Below, one piece after another: positions 42,646 to 52,835 of a stretch of 64,000 nucleotides of DNA; position 1 is the first letter of the stretch; each line of letters begins with the position of its first letter. This stretch comes from Patulibacter sp. SYSU D01012 (GTDB lineage Bacteria > Actinomycetota > Thermoleophilia > Solirubrobacterales > Solirubrobacteraceae), in contig NZ_JAFMTB010000001.1 in assembly GCF_017916475.1 (NCBI RefSeq), positions 186,001-250,000 of the forward strand. Direction: 5' to 3'. The translations under genes and the position numbers were made by a program. The notes beneath the pieces are model-generated. The model searched no databases and had not been told where the DNA came from. It worked only from the letters and a program-made list of their open reading frames with translations.

Positions 42646-42698
42646 GAATCGAGTTCGCGATCAAGCCGGATATAGCGGCCTGATCGCGAACTCGATTC
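42646..42698. repeat. 53-base hairpin with 18-bp perfect arms
   Basis: Perfect inverted repeat: left arm 42646-42663 begins GAATCGAGTTCGCG and right arm 42681-42698 is its exact complement. The 17-base middle can extend the stem with GCCG/CGGC. It lies in the 258-base gap between the GT87-like gene and the convergent ymdB, so it may end both transcripts. Confidence 0.85.
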
Positions 42699-42836
42699 GG
42701 GGAGGGCGCGGGCCGAGGGGCGGCAGCGCGTTTCGAGGTGCCCTGGCGGCGGCGGAGCGGGGGTGCAACGCCGATCGGTCCCCGCCCCCTCGACCCGCCG
42801 CCTTGGAGACCTGGGAGCGCGCCGCCCGGCGCGTCC

Positions 42837-43640
42837 CTACTCCACCCGGGGCGAGACCTGGATCGGCGTGATCGAGCCCGCGCGACGCTTGCGCCCCTCC
42901 TCCGTCCGCACCAGGACGGCGCACAGCCAGGGGTCGCCGGTCGCCGACTCGAAGCGCACGGGCAGCTTCGTCCGCATGGACTGGATGGCGAGCTCCTTGC
43001 GCACGCCGATGACCGAGTCCCGTGGGCCGCACATGCCGACATCGGTGATGTAGGCGGTGCCCTTCGGCAGCACCCGCGCGTCGGCGGTCGGGACGTGGGT
43101 GTGGGTGCCGACGACCGCGGTCACGCGGCCGTCGTACTCCCAGCCCATCGCGACCTTCTCGCTCGTCGCCTCGGCGTGCACGTCGACGAGGATGTGGTCG
43201 CAGCCCTGCCGCTCGAGCTTCTCGATCTCCGCCTCGGCCAGCGTGAACATGTGCCGGCCCGGGTCCAGGTACAGGTTGCCCATCAGGTTGAGCACCCCCA
43301 GCTTGACCCCGCCCGTCTCGACCACGCACGACCCGTGCCCGGGCATCGACGCCAGGTAGTTCGCGGGCCGGACGATCTCCTTCACCTCGTCCAGGTACGA
43401 CCACGACTCGCGCTGCCGGAACGCGTGGTTGCCCAGCGTGATCGCGTCGACGCCCAGCGCGAACATCTCCTCGGCGATCCGCGACGTGATCCCCGTCCCG
43501 CCGGCGGCGTTCTCGCCGTTGACGACGATGAACGTCGGCTGGTGCTCCTCCCGCAGCCCCGGCAGCGCGGCGCGCAAGGCCTTGCGCCCGGTCGAGCCGA
43601 CGACGTCGCCGATGAAGAGGATCGAGGGAGCCGCAGCCAT
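42837..43640 (-). CDS. YmdB-like metallophosphoesterase
   Basis: 267-residue phosphoesterase of the YmdB/TIGR00282 family, di-metal enzymes with cyclic-nucleotide phosphodiesterase activity. Metal ligands are visible: 'FIGDVVGSTGR', 'VVNGENAAGG', 'LGNHAFRQRE', 'VDVHAEATSEK' and 'VVGTHTHVPTAD'. Common members read 'GNHVWD' where this has 'GNHAFR'. In Bacillus YmdB acts in biofilm signalling. ATG start after GGAG. Full length for the family. Confidence 0.93.
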   Translation of the reverse strand: MAAAPSILFIGDVVGSTGRKALRAALPGLREEHQPTFIVVNGENAAGGTGITSRIAEEMFALGVDAITLGNHAFRQRESWSYLDEVKEIVRPANYLASMPGHGSCVVETGGVKLGVLNLMGNLYLDPGRHMFTLAEAEIEKLERQGCDHILVDVHAEATSEKVAMGWEYDGRVTAVVGTHTHVPTADARVLPKGTAYITDVGMCGPRDSVIGVRKELAIQSMRTKLPVRFESATGDPWLCAVLVRTEEGRKRRAGSITPIQVSPRVE

Positions 43641-43689
43641 CGCTCCATGCTGGCAGGGGCCGTCGGGCGGGGCACGCCGGGGCCGGCTC

Positions 43690-44157
43690 TCACCCCACCG
43701 GCGGGTACCGCTCCGGGTGGTCCAGCCGGTTGCGGAGGGCGGCGATGGCGCGCAGGATCCCGGTCGTCTCGTCGTCGACCGGCTGGCCCGCCGCGTGCCG
43801 CTCGGCGGCCTCCAGGTGCTCGCGCGCTCGTGCCGCGTCGCCGAGCTTGCCGTACCCCTCGCCCAGGTTCAGGTGCAGCGAGGGATAGAAGGTGCGGACG
43901 CCGACGCCGCTCGGATCGCCGCGTTCGGCCAGCGCGTCGGCGGCGGCGAGGGCCAGCTCGTCCCACCGCACCTCGTCCGCGGGGTGGTCCTGGGCGTCGG
44001 CGGCGACGTGCGCGACCCAGATCCGGTGCTTCGGGTCGCCGTCGTCGCCGACTCGCGCCCACAGCTCCTCGTAGATCCGCCGCGCGCCCGCCCGGTCTCC
44101 CTGCGCCAGCCGCTGCTGCCCCTCGAACGCGCGCCGCATGATCGGGTCGTCGTCCAC
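43690..44157 (-). CDS. Tetratricopeptide-like protein
   Basis: 155-residue alpha-helical protein made of TPR-like hairpins ('AFEGQQRLAQGDRAGARRIYEEL', 'LGEGYGKLGDAARAREHLEAAER'). Likely a small scaffold or regulator; no catalytic motif. The GTG start has GGGAG just upstream and a TACCGT -10 box about 40 bases upstream, divergent to the ABC transporter. Confidence 0.7.
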   Translation of the reverse strand: MDDDPIMRRAFEGQQRLAQGDRAGARRIYEELWARVGDDGDPKHRIWVAHVAADAQDHPADEVRWDELALAAADALAERGDPSGVGVRTFYPSLHLNLGEGYGKLGDAARAREHLEAAERHAAGQPVDDETTGILRAIAALRNRLDHPERYPPVG

Positions 44158-44197
44158 GCTGCTCCCTCGGTCCGGCGGCCGGACGGCCGCGCCGGCG

Positions 44198-44203
44198 ACG
44201 GTA
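44198..44203 (-). promoter_or_regulatory. Predicted -10 box (TACCGT) for the TPR gene
   Basis: TANNNT hexamer; leader about 35 bases. Confidence 0.4.
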
Positions 44204-44254
44204 GCCGGGCCCGCGGACGACGATCCACCGGCGGCCGCTCCGCTCGCCCCCGGC

Positions 44255-44260
44255 TACGAT
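44255..44260 (+). promoter_or_regulatory. Predicted leaderless -10 box (TACGAT) for ABC transporter
   Basis: Exactly 6 bases before the GTG at 44267, so transcription should begin at the start codon. Confidence 0.5.
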
Positions 44261-44266
44261 CCCCGC

Positions 44267-45154
44267 GTGCTGCGCGCCGAGGGCCTCGTACGCCGCTACG
44301 GCGACCGGACCGTCCTGCGGGGCGTCGACGTCCACGCCGAACCGGGCGAGATCGTCGCGATCCTCGGCCCGAACGGAGCGGGCAAGACGACGCTGCTGTC
44401 GCTCCTCGCGGGCCTGCAGCCGCCGGACGCCGGCACGGTGGGCCGCACGGCGCGCGAGGTCGGGTGGATCCCCCAGCAGCCGGCGCTCTACCGCCGCCTG
44501 ACGGTGCGGGAGAACCTGGAGCTCTTCGCCCGCCTGGACGACGTGCCGGACGCCGCCGCGCGCGTCGACCGCATGCTGGACCAGGCCGGCCTGGCGGATC
44601 GCGCGCAGGATCCCGTCGGCAGCCTGTCCGGCGGCGGCCAGCAGCGGGTGAACGTCGCGATCGGCCTGCTCGGCGACCCGCCCGTCGTCCTCCTCGACGA
44701 GCCGTCGTCGTCGCTCGACCCGCGGCAGCGCGAGCGGATGTGGCGCTTCCTCACCGACCTGGCCGCCGAGGGCCGCGCCGTCGTCTTCTCCACCCACGAC
44801 GTCGCCGAGGCGGAGCGCTACGCCGCCCGCGTGGTCGTCCTCGTCGCGGGCCGGATCGCGTTCGCCGGCACGCCCGGCGCGCTCGCGGCGCAGGCCGGCG
44901 GCGACCTGCTGCGCGCCTTCGTCGACCTGGTCGAGCGCGATGCGCCCGACGGCGAGACCGTGCCGGTCGGCGCCCCGTCCGGCCGAAGCGCCAGGCCGGC
45001 CCAGGAGGAGAGCGCCGGTCCGGTGGCCGACTCCGCCGGGCAGCCGCCCCGAGCCGCACCGGCCGAGGCCGCCGGTGAGCCGCGGCTCACCGACCCGCAG
45101 GAAGGCGCCGAAGCGTCGCCGCCGACGGCCCCGGCCCCGGAGGACCGCGCGTGA
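44267..45154 (+). CDS. ABC transporter ATP-binding protein
   Basis: 295-residue ATPase. Walker A '[11 protein letters not shown]', Q-loop 'IPQQPALY', signature 'LSGGGQQRVNVA' (the fifth residue is G rather than the usual Q), Walker B 'VVLLDEPSSSLD' and H-loop 'FSTHD' are visible. The last ~60 residues are Pro/Ala/Glu-rich and disordered. It is an ABC-2-type exporter ATPase coupled to the permease gene by a GTGA overlap. The exported substrate is unknown. Confidence 0.9.
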   Translation: MLRAEGLVRRYGDRTVLRGVDVHAEPGEIVAILGPNGAGKTTLLSLLAGLQPPDAGTVGRTAREVGWIPQQPALYRRLTVRENLELFARLDDVPDAAARVDRMLDQAGLADRAQDPVGSLSGGGQQRVNVAIGLLGDPPVVLLDEPSSSLDPRQRERMWRFLTDLAAEGRAVVFSTHDVAEAERYAARVVVLVAGRIAFAGTPGALAAQAGGDLLRAFVDLVERDAPDGETVPVGAPSGRSARPAQEESAGPVADSAGQPPRAAPAEAAGEPRLTDPQEGAEASPPTAPAPEDRA

Positions 45155-46539
45155 GCCGCCTCAGCCCCCGCACCGTCCTGGCCCTCGCCGGCAAGGACGC
45201 GCGTATCGTCCGCCGCTCCCCCGTCCTCCTCGCCCTGCTGGTGATCTACCCGCTCGCGGTCGCGCTGCTGCTCGGCCTGGCGCTGTCCGCAGGCCCGGCG
45301 AAGTCGAAGATCGTCGTCGTGAACCTGGTCCCCGAGGGCCGCGCGAGCGTCGACCTGGGCGGCGAGACCCTGAACGCGAAGTCGTACGCGCGGCGCCTGG
45401 TCGCCGACACCGACGCGACGTTCGTGACGACCCGCGCCGAGGCCGTGAAGGCGGTGAAGGACGGCGACGCGGTCGGCGCGATCGTCATCCCGCCCGACAC
45501 CGTCGACCGGCTGCGCGGCGTCCTCTCCCTCTCCGGCTCGCGCGACCTGCCGACGCTCGAGGTGCTGACGAACGACGCCGACCCGGTCCGCGCCACCGCG
45601 CTGCGGCAGCTCGTCAAGTCGCGCCTGGCGGACGCGAACGGCGAGATCTCGCGCCGCCTGATCGACGTGGCGGGCGGCTACCTGGGCGTCCTGACCAACG
45701 GGGGCAACCTGGCGCTGTTCGGCGACGCCGGCGACATCCTGGGCCTGCGCCAGGCGGGCGAGATCCTGCAGCGCACGCAGGCGCAGCTGCCCGCCGGCGA
45801 GGCCCGGGACCAGGTCGCCCGGGTGCAGCGCTTCGCGCGCCTGGCGGCCGAGAACCTGGCGTACGCCGCGCCGCTCATGCAGTCCGTCGCCGACCCGATC
45901 CGCGTGCACCAGCGCAGCGTGACCGGGCCGGCGGTCTCGCTCGACGTCTACGCCGCCGCGGTCGCGGCGACCGTCTCGCTGCTGCTCGTCGCCGTGCTGC
46001 TGGCGGCCGGCCTGGTGGCGCTCGAGCGCGAGGAGCGGACGTTCGGCCGCCTCGTCCGCTCCGCCGTGTCCCCGGCCGCGCTCCTGGGGTCGAAGACGCT
46101 CTTGGCGGGGGTGGCCGGCGCCGCCGTGGCGCTCGTCGTCTCGGGCGGACTCGCGCTGTTCCTGGGCCTGGACGCGTCGCGGATCCCGCTGTGGATCCTG
46201 GCCGCGGCGCTCGCCGGGGCGGCGTGCGGCGCGCTCGGCGTCGGCCTGGGCGCGGTGGGCGCGGGCGGCGACGTCCGCGCGGCCAGCCTGCTGGCGATCC
46301 TGCTGCTGGTCCCGATCGTCGTGATCGGCCTGGTCCCCGAGGGCACCACCTCGGCGGCCGTCGGCGGCGCGATCGACGTCGCGTCGGCCCTGTTCCCCTT
46401 CCGCCCGGCGCTCCGCCTGATCACCGCGGCGCTCGAGCACGGCGCGGTCACCGGCCCGGCGCTGCACCTGGTGGCGCTGACGCTCGGCTGGAGCGTCGTG
46501 GGCCTGCTGGCGCTGCGGCGGGCGGACCGGACGGCGTAG
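45151..46539 (+). CDS. ABC-2 type transporter permease
   Basis: 462-residue permease. The first transmembrane helix (about 24-46) is followed by a large extracellular domain (about 50-270), then five to six C-terminal helices with 'LLVAVLLAAGLVALEREERTFG', the ABC-2 coupling segment. This topology matches ABC-2 exporters of the drug, lipid or sodium type. GTG start overlapping the ATPase stop. A long perfect hairpin lies about 130 bases after the stop. Confidence 0.88.
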   Translation: MSRLSPRTVLALAGKDARIVRRSPVLLALLVIYPLAVALLLGLALSAGPAKSKIVVVNLVPEGRASVDLGGETLNAKSYARRLVADTDATFVTTRAEAVKAVKDGDAVGAIVIPPDTVDRLRGVLSLSGSRDLPTLEVLTNDADPVRATALRQLVKSRLADANGEISRRLIDVAGGYLGVLTNGGNLALFGDAGDILGLRQAGEILQRTQAQLPAGEARDQVARVQRFARLAAENLAYAAPLMQSVADPIRVHQRSVTGPAVSLDVYAAAVAATVSLLLVAVLLAAGLVALEREERTFGRLVRSAVSPAALLGSKTLLAGVAGAAVALVVSGGLALFLGLDASRIPLWILAAALAGAACGALGVGLGAVGAGGDVRAASLLAILLLVPIVVIGLVPEGTTSAAVGGAIDVASALFPFRPALRLITAALEHGAVTGPALHLVALTLGWSVVGLLALRRADRTA

Positions 46540-46672
46540 GGGGGGGCGGGCCGCGGGCGGCGGGTGGTCCGACCGCGCGGCGCGAGGCGCGGGCGACGGG
46601 CGGCGGGCGGCGTAGGGGGGACGGCGGGCGGCGGGCGGCGGGCGGCCCGACCGCGCGGCGCGAAGCGCGCGC
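46540..46672. other. G-rich intergenic segment
   Basis: Low-complexity GGGCGGC-rich sequence between the permease and the long hairpin. No gene seen. Confidence 0.4.
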
Positions 46673-46725
46673 GGATCGACGTCGCAGTTGGCTACCTCCG
46701 AGGTAGCCAACTGCGACGTCGATCC
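46673..46725. repeat. 53-base near-perfect palindrome (26-bp arms)
   Basis: Left arm 46673-46698 starts GGATCGACGTCGCAGTTGG; right arm 46700-46725 is its exact complement around a single central C. Same total length as the hairpin at 42646-42698 but a different sequence. It is probably a transcription stop, a cruciform element or a binding site. Confidence 0.9.
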
Positions 46726-46800
46726 CGGGCGGGACGCCGAGGCACCTGCCGGCGCCCTCCGCCCCCGGGTCCCGGACGGAACCCCGCTGGTCCGCAGCCC

Positions 46801-47440
46801 GTTCGGTCCGAGGTCCGCCGACCGGCCCTGACCCGGAACGCGCCCCCCGCCCGCCGACCCGTTCCGCCTGAGGTCCGCCGACCGGCCCTGACCCGGAACA
46901 CGCCCCCGTCCCCCGACCCGTTCGCCCTGAGGTCCGCCAACCGGCCGCGACCCGGGACACGCCCCCGCCCCGCCAACGCGTTCCGCCTGAGGGCCGCTGA
47001 TCGGCCCTGATCCAGAACAGGCCCGCCGCCCGCCGACCCGTTCCGCCTGAGGTCCGCCGACCGGCCCTGACCCGGAACGCGCTCCCACCCCGCCGACCCG
47101 TTCCGCCTGAGGTCCGCTGATCGGCCCCGATCCAGAACAGGCCCGCCGCCCGCGGCCCGTTCTGCCTGAGGTCCGCCGACCGGTCCTGACCCGGAACACG
47201 TCCCCGTCCCCCGACCCGTTCGCCTTGAGGTCCGCCAACCGGCCGCGAGCCGGAACGCGCCCCCGCCCCGCCGGCCCGTTCCGCCTGAGGTCCGCCAACC
47301 GGCCCTGACCCGGAACGCGCCCCCGCCCCGCCGGCCCGTTCCGCCTGAGGTCCGCCAACCGGCCCTGACCCGGAACGCGCCCCCGCCCCGCCAACGCGTT
47401 CCGCCTGAGGCACGCCCACCGGCCCTCATCCGAACCGCGA
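46801..47440. repeat. Tandem array of about 11 copies of a 59-60 bp unit
   Basis: Units begin with GTTC(C/G)GCCTGAGG and start at about 46801, 46861, 46920, 46980, 47040, 47100, 47159, 47218, 47278, 47338 and 47398. Each contains GGTCCGCC, a CCGGCCCTGACCCGGAAC segment and a C-rich spacer. GTTCCG and CGGAAC inside a unit can pair. A variant unit with GATCGG and GATCCAGAAC recurs at 46980 and 47100. The 60-base period keeps all minus-strand frames open, creating false ORFs. Confidence 0.92.
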
Positions 47441-47485
47441 CCCCCAACCGCGACCCCCGCCGACGGCCCCCGCGCGCCGCCGGCC

Positions 47486-47491
47486 TACGAT
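47486..47491 (+). promoter_or_regulatory. Predicted leaderless -10 box (TACGAT) for hemB
   Basis: Exactly 6 bases before the hemB ATG. Confidence 0.5.
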
Positions 47492-47497
47492 GCCTCC

Positions 47498-48475
<978 letters not shown>

Positions 48476-48627
48476 GCGCCGGCGCGGACCTGGCGGCCCG
48501 GCGCGGGCGGCCGGCGTGGGCCGGGCGGCTTCGCGGCGGGCGCGGCCGGCGCCGGTCGGGACGCTGCGGGGTCGATCCGCGTCGGGGCCGGGCAGCGCGG
48601 TCGATCCGCTTCACGCACTGCGAGGTG

Positions 48628-48726
48628 GGGTCGATCCGCGTCGCGTTTCGACGCCGATCGTCCCCACCAGGTCCGGGGTGACGCCGATCGTCCCCACCAG
48701 GTCTGGGGTGACGCCGATCGACCCCG
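48628..48726. repeat. Inverted repeat enclosing a 30-bp direct repeat
   Basis: 16-base arms at 48628-48643 and 48711-48726 pair with one mismatch. Between them a 30-base unit starting GACGCCGATCGTCCCC is present twice (48651-48680, 48681-48710), and its start again forms the right arm. Confidence 0.75.
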
Positions 48727-48999
48727 TTCGGCCCGGCGCGATCCCTCGACCGTCCGATGCTCGTTCGCTCGCCTCCCGGCCACCAGCCGCCCGTGCACCA
48801 CCGCGCGCCCGCTGGCCCACCGTGCCGCAGCGCGGCCCGGCCGCGCCCACCGTCCCGCAGCGCGGCCCGGCCGCGCCCACCCGCCGAGCCGAGCCGACCC
48901 GAGCCGGCCGCACCCGCCCCCGGGCCTGCCCCGCGCCCCCGCCCCCGCAATCCCCCACCCGCGCCGTCTACGCCGCATCCGACCTTTACCCGCGGTCCG

Positions 49000-49005
49000 T
49001 ACGAT
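49000..49005 (+). promoter_or_regulatory. Predicted -10 box (TACGAT)
   Basis: About 25 bases before the ATG at 49030; the gene also has AGGAG 4 bases before the ATG. Confidence 0.45.
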
Positions 49006-49029
49006 GGAGCGATCGACCTGAGGAGCCCC

Positions 49030-50121
49030 ATGGCCACCAGTGACAAGACGGCTGTGCCGAAGATCCGCAGCCGCAAGGATGGCGCCGCCGTCCCCCTCGA
49101 CGACACGGACAAGTCGCTCATGAACAAGCTCCAGGGGGCGTTCCCCCTGGTGCCGCGCCCGTACGCGCAGATCGGCGCCGACCTGGGCCTGAGCGAGGAC
49201 GAGGTCGTCAAGCGGACGGACCGGCTGGTGAAGGAGCGGATCATCCGCCAGGTCACCCCGATCTACGACACGCGCGCGTTCGGCTACGGGTCGATGCTCG
49301 TGGCGGCGAAGGTCGACCCGGAGCACCCGTGGGGCCCCGCGAAGATCATCAACGAGCACCCGGGCGTCAGCCACAACTACCTGCGCAACCACGAGTTCAA
49401 CATGTGGTTCACGATCGCGGTCGAGGAGGACTCCAAGCTCGGCCTGCAGGGCACGCTCGACGTCCTCCAGGAGCTGACGAAGGCGGAGTCGATCCGCCAG
49501 CTCCCGACGCTGCAGCTGTTCAAGATCCGCATGGACCTGGAGATGACGGGCGACACGAAGTCGCTCGCCTCCGCCGGCGTCGCCGTCCCGCCGGCTGAGA
49601 CGGAGCGCCAGCCCTACGACGAGTTCGACAAGAAGGTCGTCCGCGCCACCCAGGGCTCGCTGCCGGTCGTCCCTGAGCCGTTCCAGCCCGCCGCCGACGA
49701 GCTCGGCATCCCGGTCCTCAGCCTGCTCGAGCACCTCGAGGGCATGACGGAGCGCAAGCTGCTGCGCCGCGTCGCCGCGATCCTCTTCCACCGCCGCGCC
49801 GGCTTCTCGGCCAACGGCATGGGCGTGTGGCAGGTCGACCCGGAGCGGATCGAGGAGATCGGCATCCGCATGGCCGCCTACCGCGGCATCAGCCACTGCT
49901 ACCAGCGCCCGACGTACGCGGACTGGAAGTACCAGCTCTTCACGATGGCCCACGGCCGGTCGAAGGAGGAGTGCGACGCCATCCTGGACGCCATCCAGAC
50001 CGAGGTCCCCGGCATCGAGGACCGCGCGACGCTCTACTCGTCGACCGAGTTCAAGAAGATCCGCCTCCTGTACTTCACGGACGACTTCCGGGAGTGGGAG
50101 CGGAAGTACGCGGGGGTCTGA
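49030..50121 (+). CDS. Fused siroheme decarboxylase-type (AhbA/AhbB, Lrp/AsnC-like) protein
   Basis: 363-residue protein with two AhbA/NirD-type modules in one chain, each a winged helix plus an AsnC-like ferredoxin fold. Module 1 has 'GVSHNYLRNHEFNMWFTIAVE'-type sequence and module 2 has 'GISHCYQRPTYADWKYQLF', the H-x-Y-x-R signature of siroheme decarboxylases. Such proteins convert siroheme to didecarboxysiroheme; many are annotated as Lrp/AsnC regulators. Its position between hemB and hemL supports a heme role, either enzymatic or as a heme-responsive regulator. ATG with AGGAG. Confidence 0.85.
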   Translation: MATSDKTAVPKIRSRKDGAAVPLDDTDKSLMNKLQGAFPLVPRPYAQIGADLGLSEDEVVKRTDRLVKERIIRQVTPIYDTRAFGYGSMLVAAKVDPEHPWGPAKIINEHPGVSHNYLRNHEFNMWFTIAVEEDSKLGLQGTLDVLQELTKAESIRQLPTLQLFKIRMDLEMTGDTKSLASAGVAVPPAETERQPYDEFDKKVVRATQGSLPVVPEPFQPAADELGIPVLSLLEHLEGMTERKLLRRVAAILFHRRAGFSANGMGVWQVDPERIEEIGIRMAAYRGISHCYQRPTYADWKYQLFTMAHGRSKEECDAILDAIQTEVPGIEDRATLYSSTEFKKIRLLYFTDDFREWERKYAGV

Positions 50122-50829
50122 GCGGCCGAGCCGGCGGGGGGCGACGGCGTCGCCCCTGAACCCGGGCGGCGTGGGGCGGGCGGCTCTCGCCCTCAGCCGG
50201 TCGGCTCGGCGCCCAGCGCGCGGGGCGCCCGCCGCACCCGCACGGGCGAGACCCCCGCATCCCAACCGCGTCGCCCGAGGCATCGTGTGGGACAGAAAGG
50301 GGCTCTGGCAACGGAGTCGTCCCAACGGTTCGGTCGGCGGGATCGAGTGGGACGGATCGGCGGTCGTCGCGCCAGGGGACGAGTCGCCAGGCGGCGGCCG
50401 CGCGTCCGGTCCCACCCCGACCCCCACCGGCGTCGAGGCGGAAGGAACGCGCGCATAGCGCGCGATCCGAGAACTCGACGGCCTTCGGGCGGTGAGTGGG
50501 ACGGAACGCGCGGCCGCCGCAGCGCCGCAGCGCCTCCGGCCTTCCCCGCCTCCGGCCTTCCCCGCCTCCGGCCTGCCGGCCGGACCGGAGGCCGAGCCGG
50601 CTCGCCCCCCCGCCCGAAGCCCCCCGCCCCGTCCCCGCGCAACGCCCCCCGGCCCGGCCCCGGCCGCCCGTCCCCTCCGCCCCGACCGCACCGGCCCGGC
50701 CCGCGCGGCCCCGCGCCCCTCGACCTGCACCCGGCGCCGGCCGCCCCGCGCCGGCCTGCGCCTCGCCGTCCGTCACTCCCGCCCGCCGCCGCCGACCCCC
50801 CGCACGCCCTAACCTCGGTACCGATCCCC
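50122..50829. other. 708-base GC-rich intergenic region
   Basis: No convincing gene. It contains several GTGGGAC/GTCCCAC repeats near 50288-50515, a CGCGCGC-ATA-GCGCGCG hairpin near 50450, and a CCTCCGGCCTTCCCCG direct repeat near 50530-50575. The right half is C-rich and strand-asymmetric. A TAACCT box (50810-50815) may be the hemL promoter. Confidence 0.45.
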
Positions 50830-52112
<1,283 letters not shown>

Positions 52113-52116
<4 letters not shown>

Positions 52117-52724
52117 GCGACCCCGCGGCCGACCCCCTCGCGGCCATCGCCGCCGCCCTCCGCGCCGAGGGCGGTCTGCTGGCGGCCGCGACCGTCGACC
52201 CCGCTCCGGACGTCGACCGCCGCATCGCCGGCGCTCTCGTCGCCGCCCTGGGCACCGCCGCGCCGTCCGCCCGCGCCGCCGCCCTGGCCCTCGCGGCCGA
52301 GGCCACCCGCGAGGCCGAGCTCCTCCACCACGCCCCGGAGCACGCGCGGGTCGTCCGCACCGACGACCGCGACCTGGCGCTCCTGGCCGGCGACCGCCTG
52401 TACGCCCTCGGCCTGGCCCGCCTGGCGGCCGGGGGCCACGTGGACGAGGTCGCGATCCTGGCCGACATCGTGGCCCTGGTCGCGCGCTTGCACGCCGATC
52501 CGGCGTGGGCGATCGGCCCCGCGACCCCGGCGCAGCCCGGCGCCGGGACGGGCGCGCCGGACGCCGCGCGCGACCGCACGCGCGCGCTGTGGGACGCCGC
52601 GTGCGCGGCCCTGGCGGCAGGATCGGCGTCGCCGGCGGCGAAGCTGCTGCGCGCGGTCCGCTCGGGCGACGTGCCGGATTCCCCCGCACTCGCCCGGGTC
52701 GGCGCCGCCGTTAGGCATGCCTGA
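52113..52724 (+). CDS. Short prenyl-synthase-like protein lacking the aspartate motifs
   Basis: 203-residue helical, Ala-rich protein coupled to hemL. Its centre ('ALAAEATREAELLHHAP', then 'LLAGDRLYALGLARLAAGG') resembles the 'ELxHxATLLHDD' and 'LLxGDxLxxxAxxxLA' helices of trans-polyprenyl synthases, but no DDxxD motif is present. It could be a non-catalytic partner of the polyprenyl synthase at 55.1 kb, like the small subunits of heterodimeric synthases. This assignment is by eye and tentative. Confidence 0.6.
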
Positions 52725-52783
52725 ACTTCCCCTTACCACGCATAGCGGACCCCAAGGACGGATCGCGCACGGCCCCGGGCCGG

Positions 52784-52789
52784 TACGAT
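52784..52789 (+). promoter_or_regulatory. Predicted qcr operon -10 box (TACGAT)
   Basis: TACGAT about 47 bases before the Rieske GTG; AGGAG lies 6 bases before that GTG. Confidence 0.5.
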
Positions 52790-52835
52790 CCGGCAGTCCG
52801 CCCGCCCCCCGCGTGGGCACACGCAGGAGTCTCAC

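Larger units (their letters stand above)
48476..49029. other. 554-base repeat-rich intergenic region
   Basis: GC-rich spacer holding three copies of GGTCGATCCGC(G/T)TC near 48567-48643, a nested direct and inverted repeat (48628-48726), then duplicated CCGCAGCGCGGCCCGGCCGC tracts near 48824-48873. A TACGAT -10 box lies near its right end. No gene seen. Confidence 0.5.

Noticed and set aside
40673-42871. A 732-codon plus-strand frame overlapping the GT87-like gene
   Set aside because: It is a frame-shifted shadow made of Arg/Pro/Gly runs, while the other frame has transmembrane helices and family motifs.
46801-47440. CRISPR array
   Set aside because: Repeats are contiguous 59-60 bp units without unique spacers, and no cas genes are present.
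44818-47447. Long minus-strand open frames reading through the 60-bp repeat array
   Set aside because: They arise because the repeat period is a multiple of three without stops; they overlap the ABC permease and encode only Gly/Arg-rich repeats.
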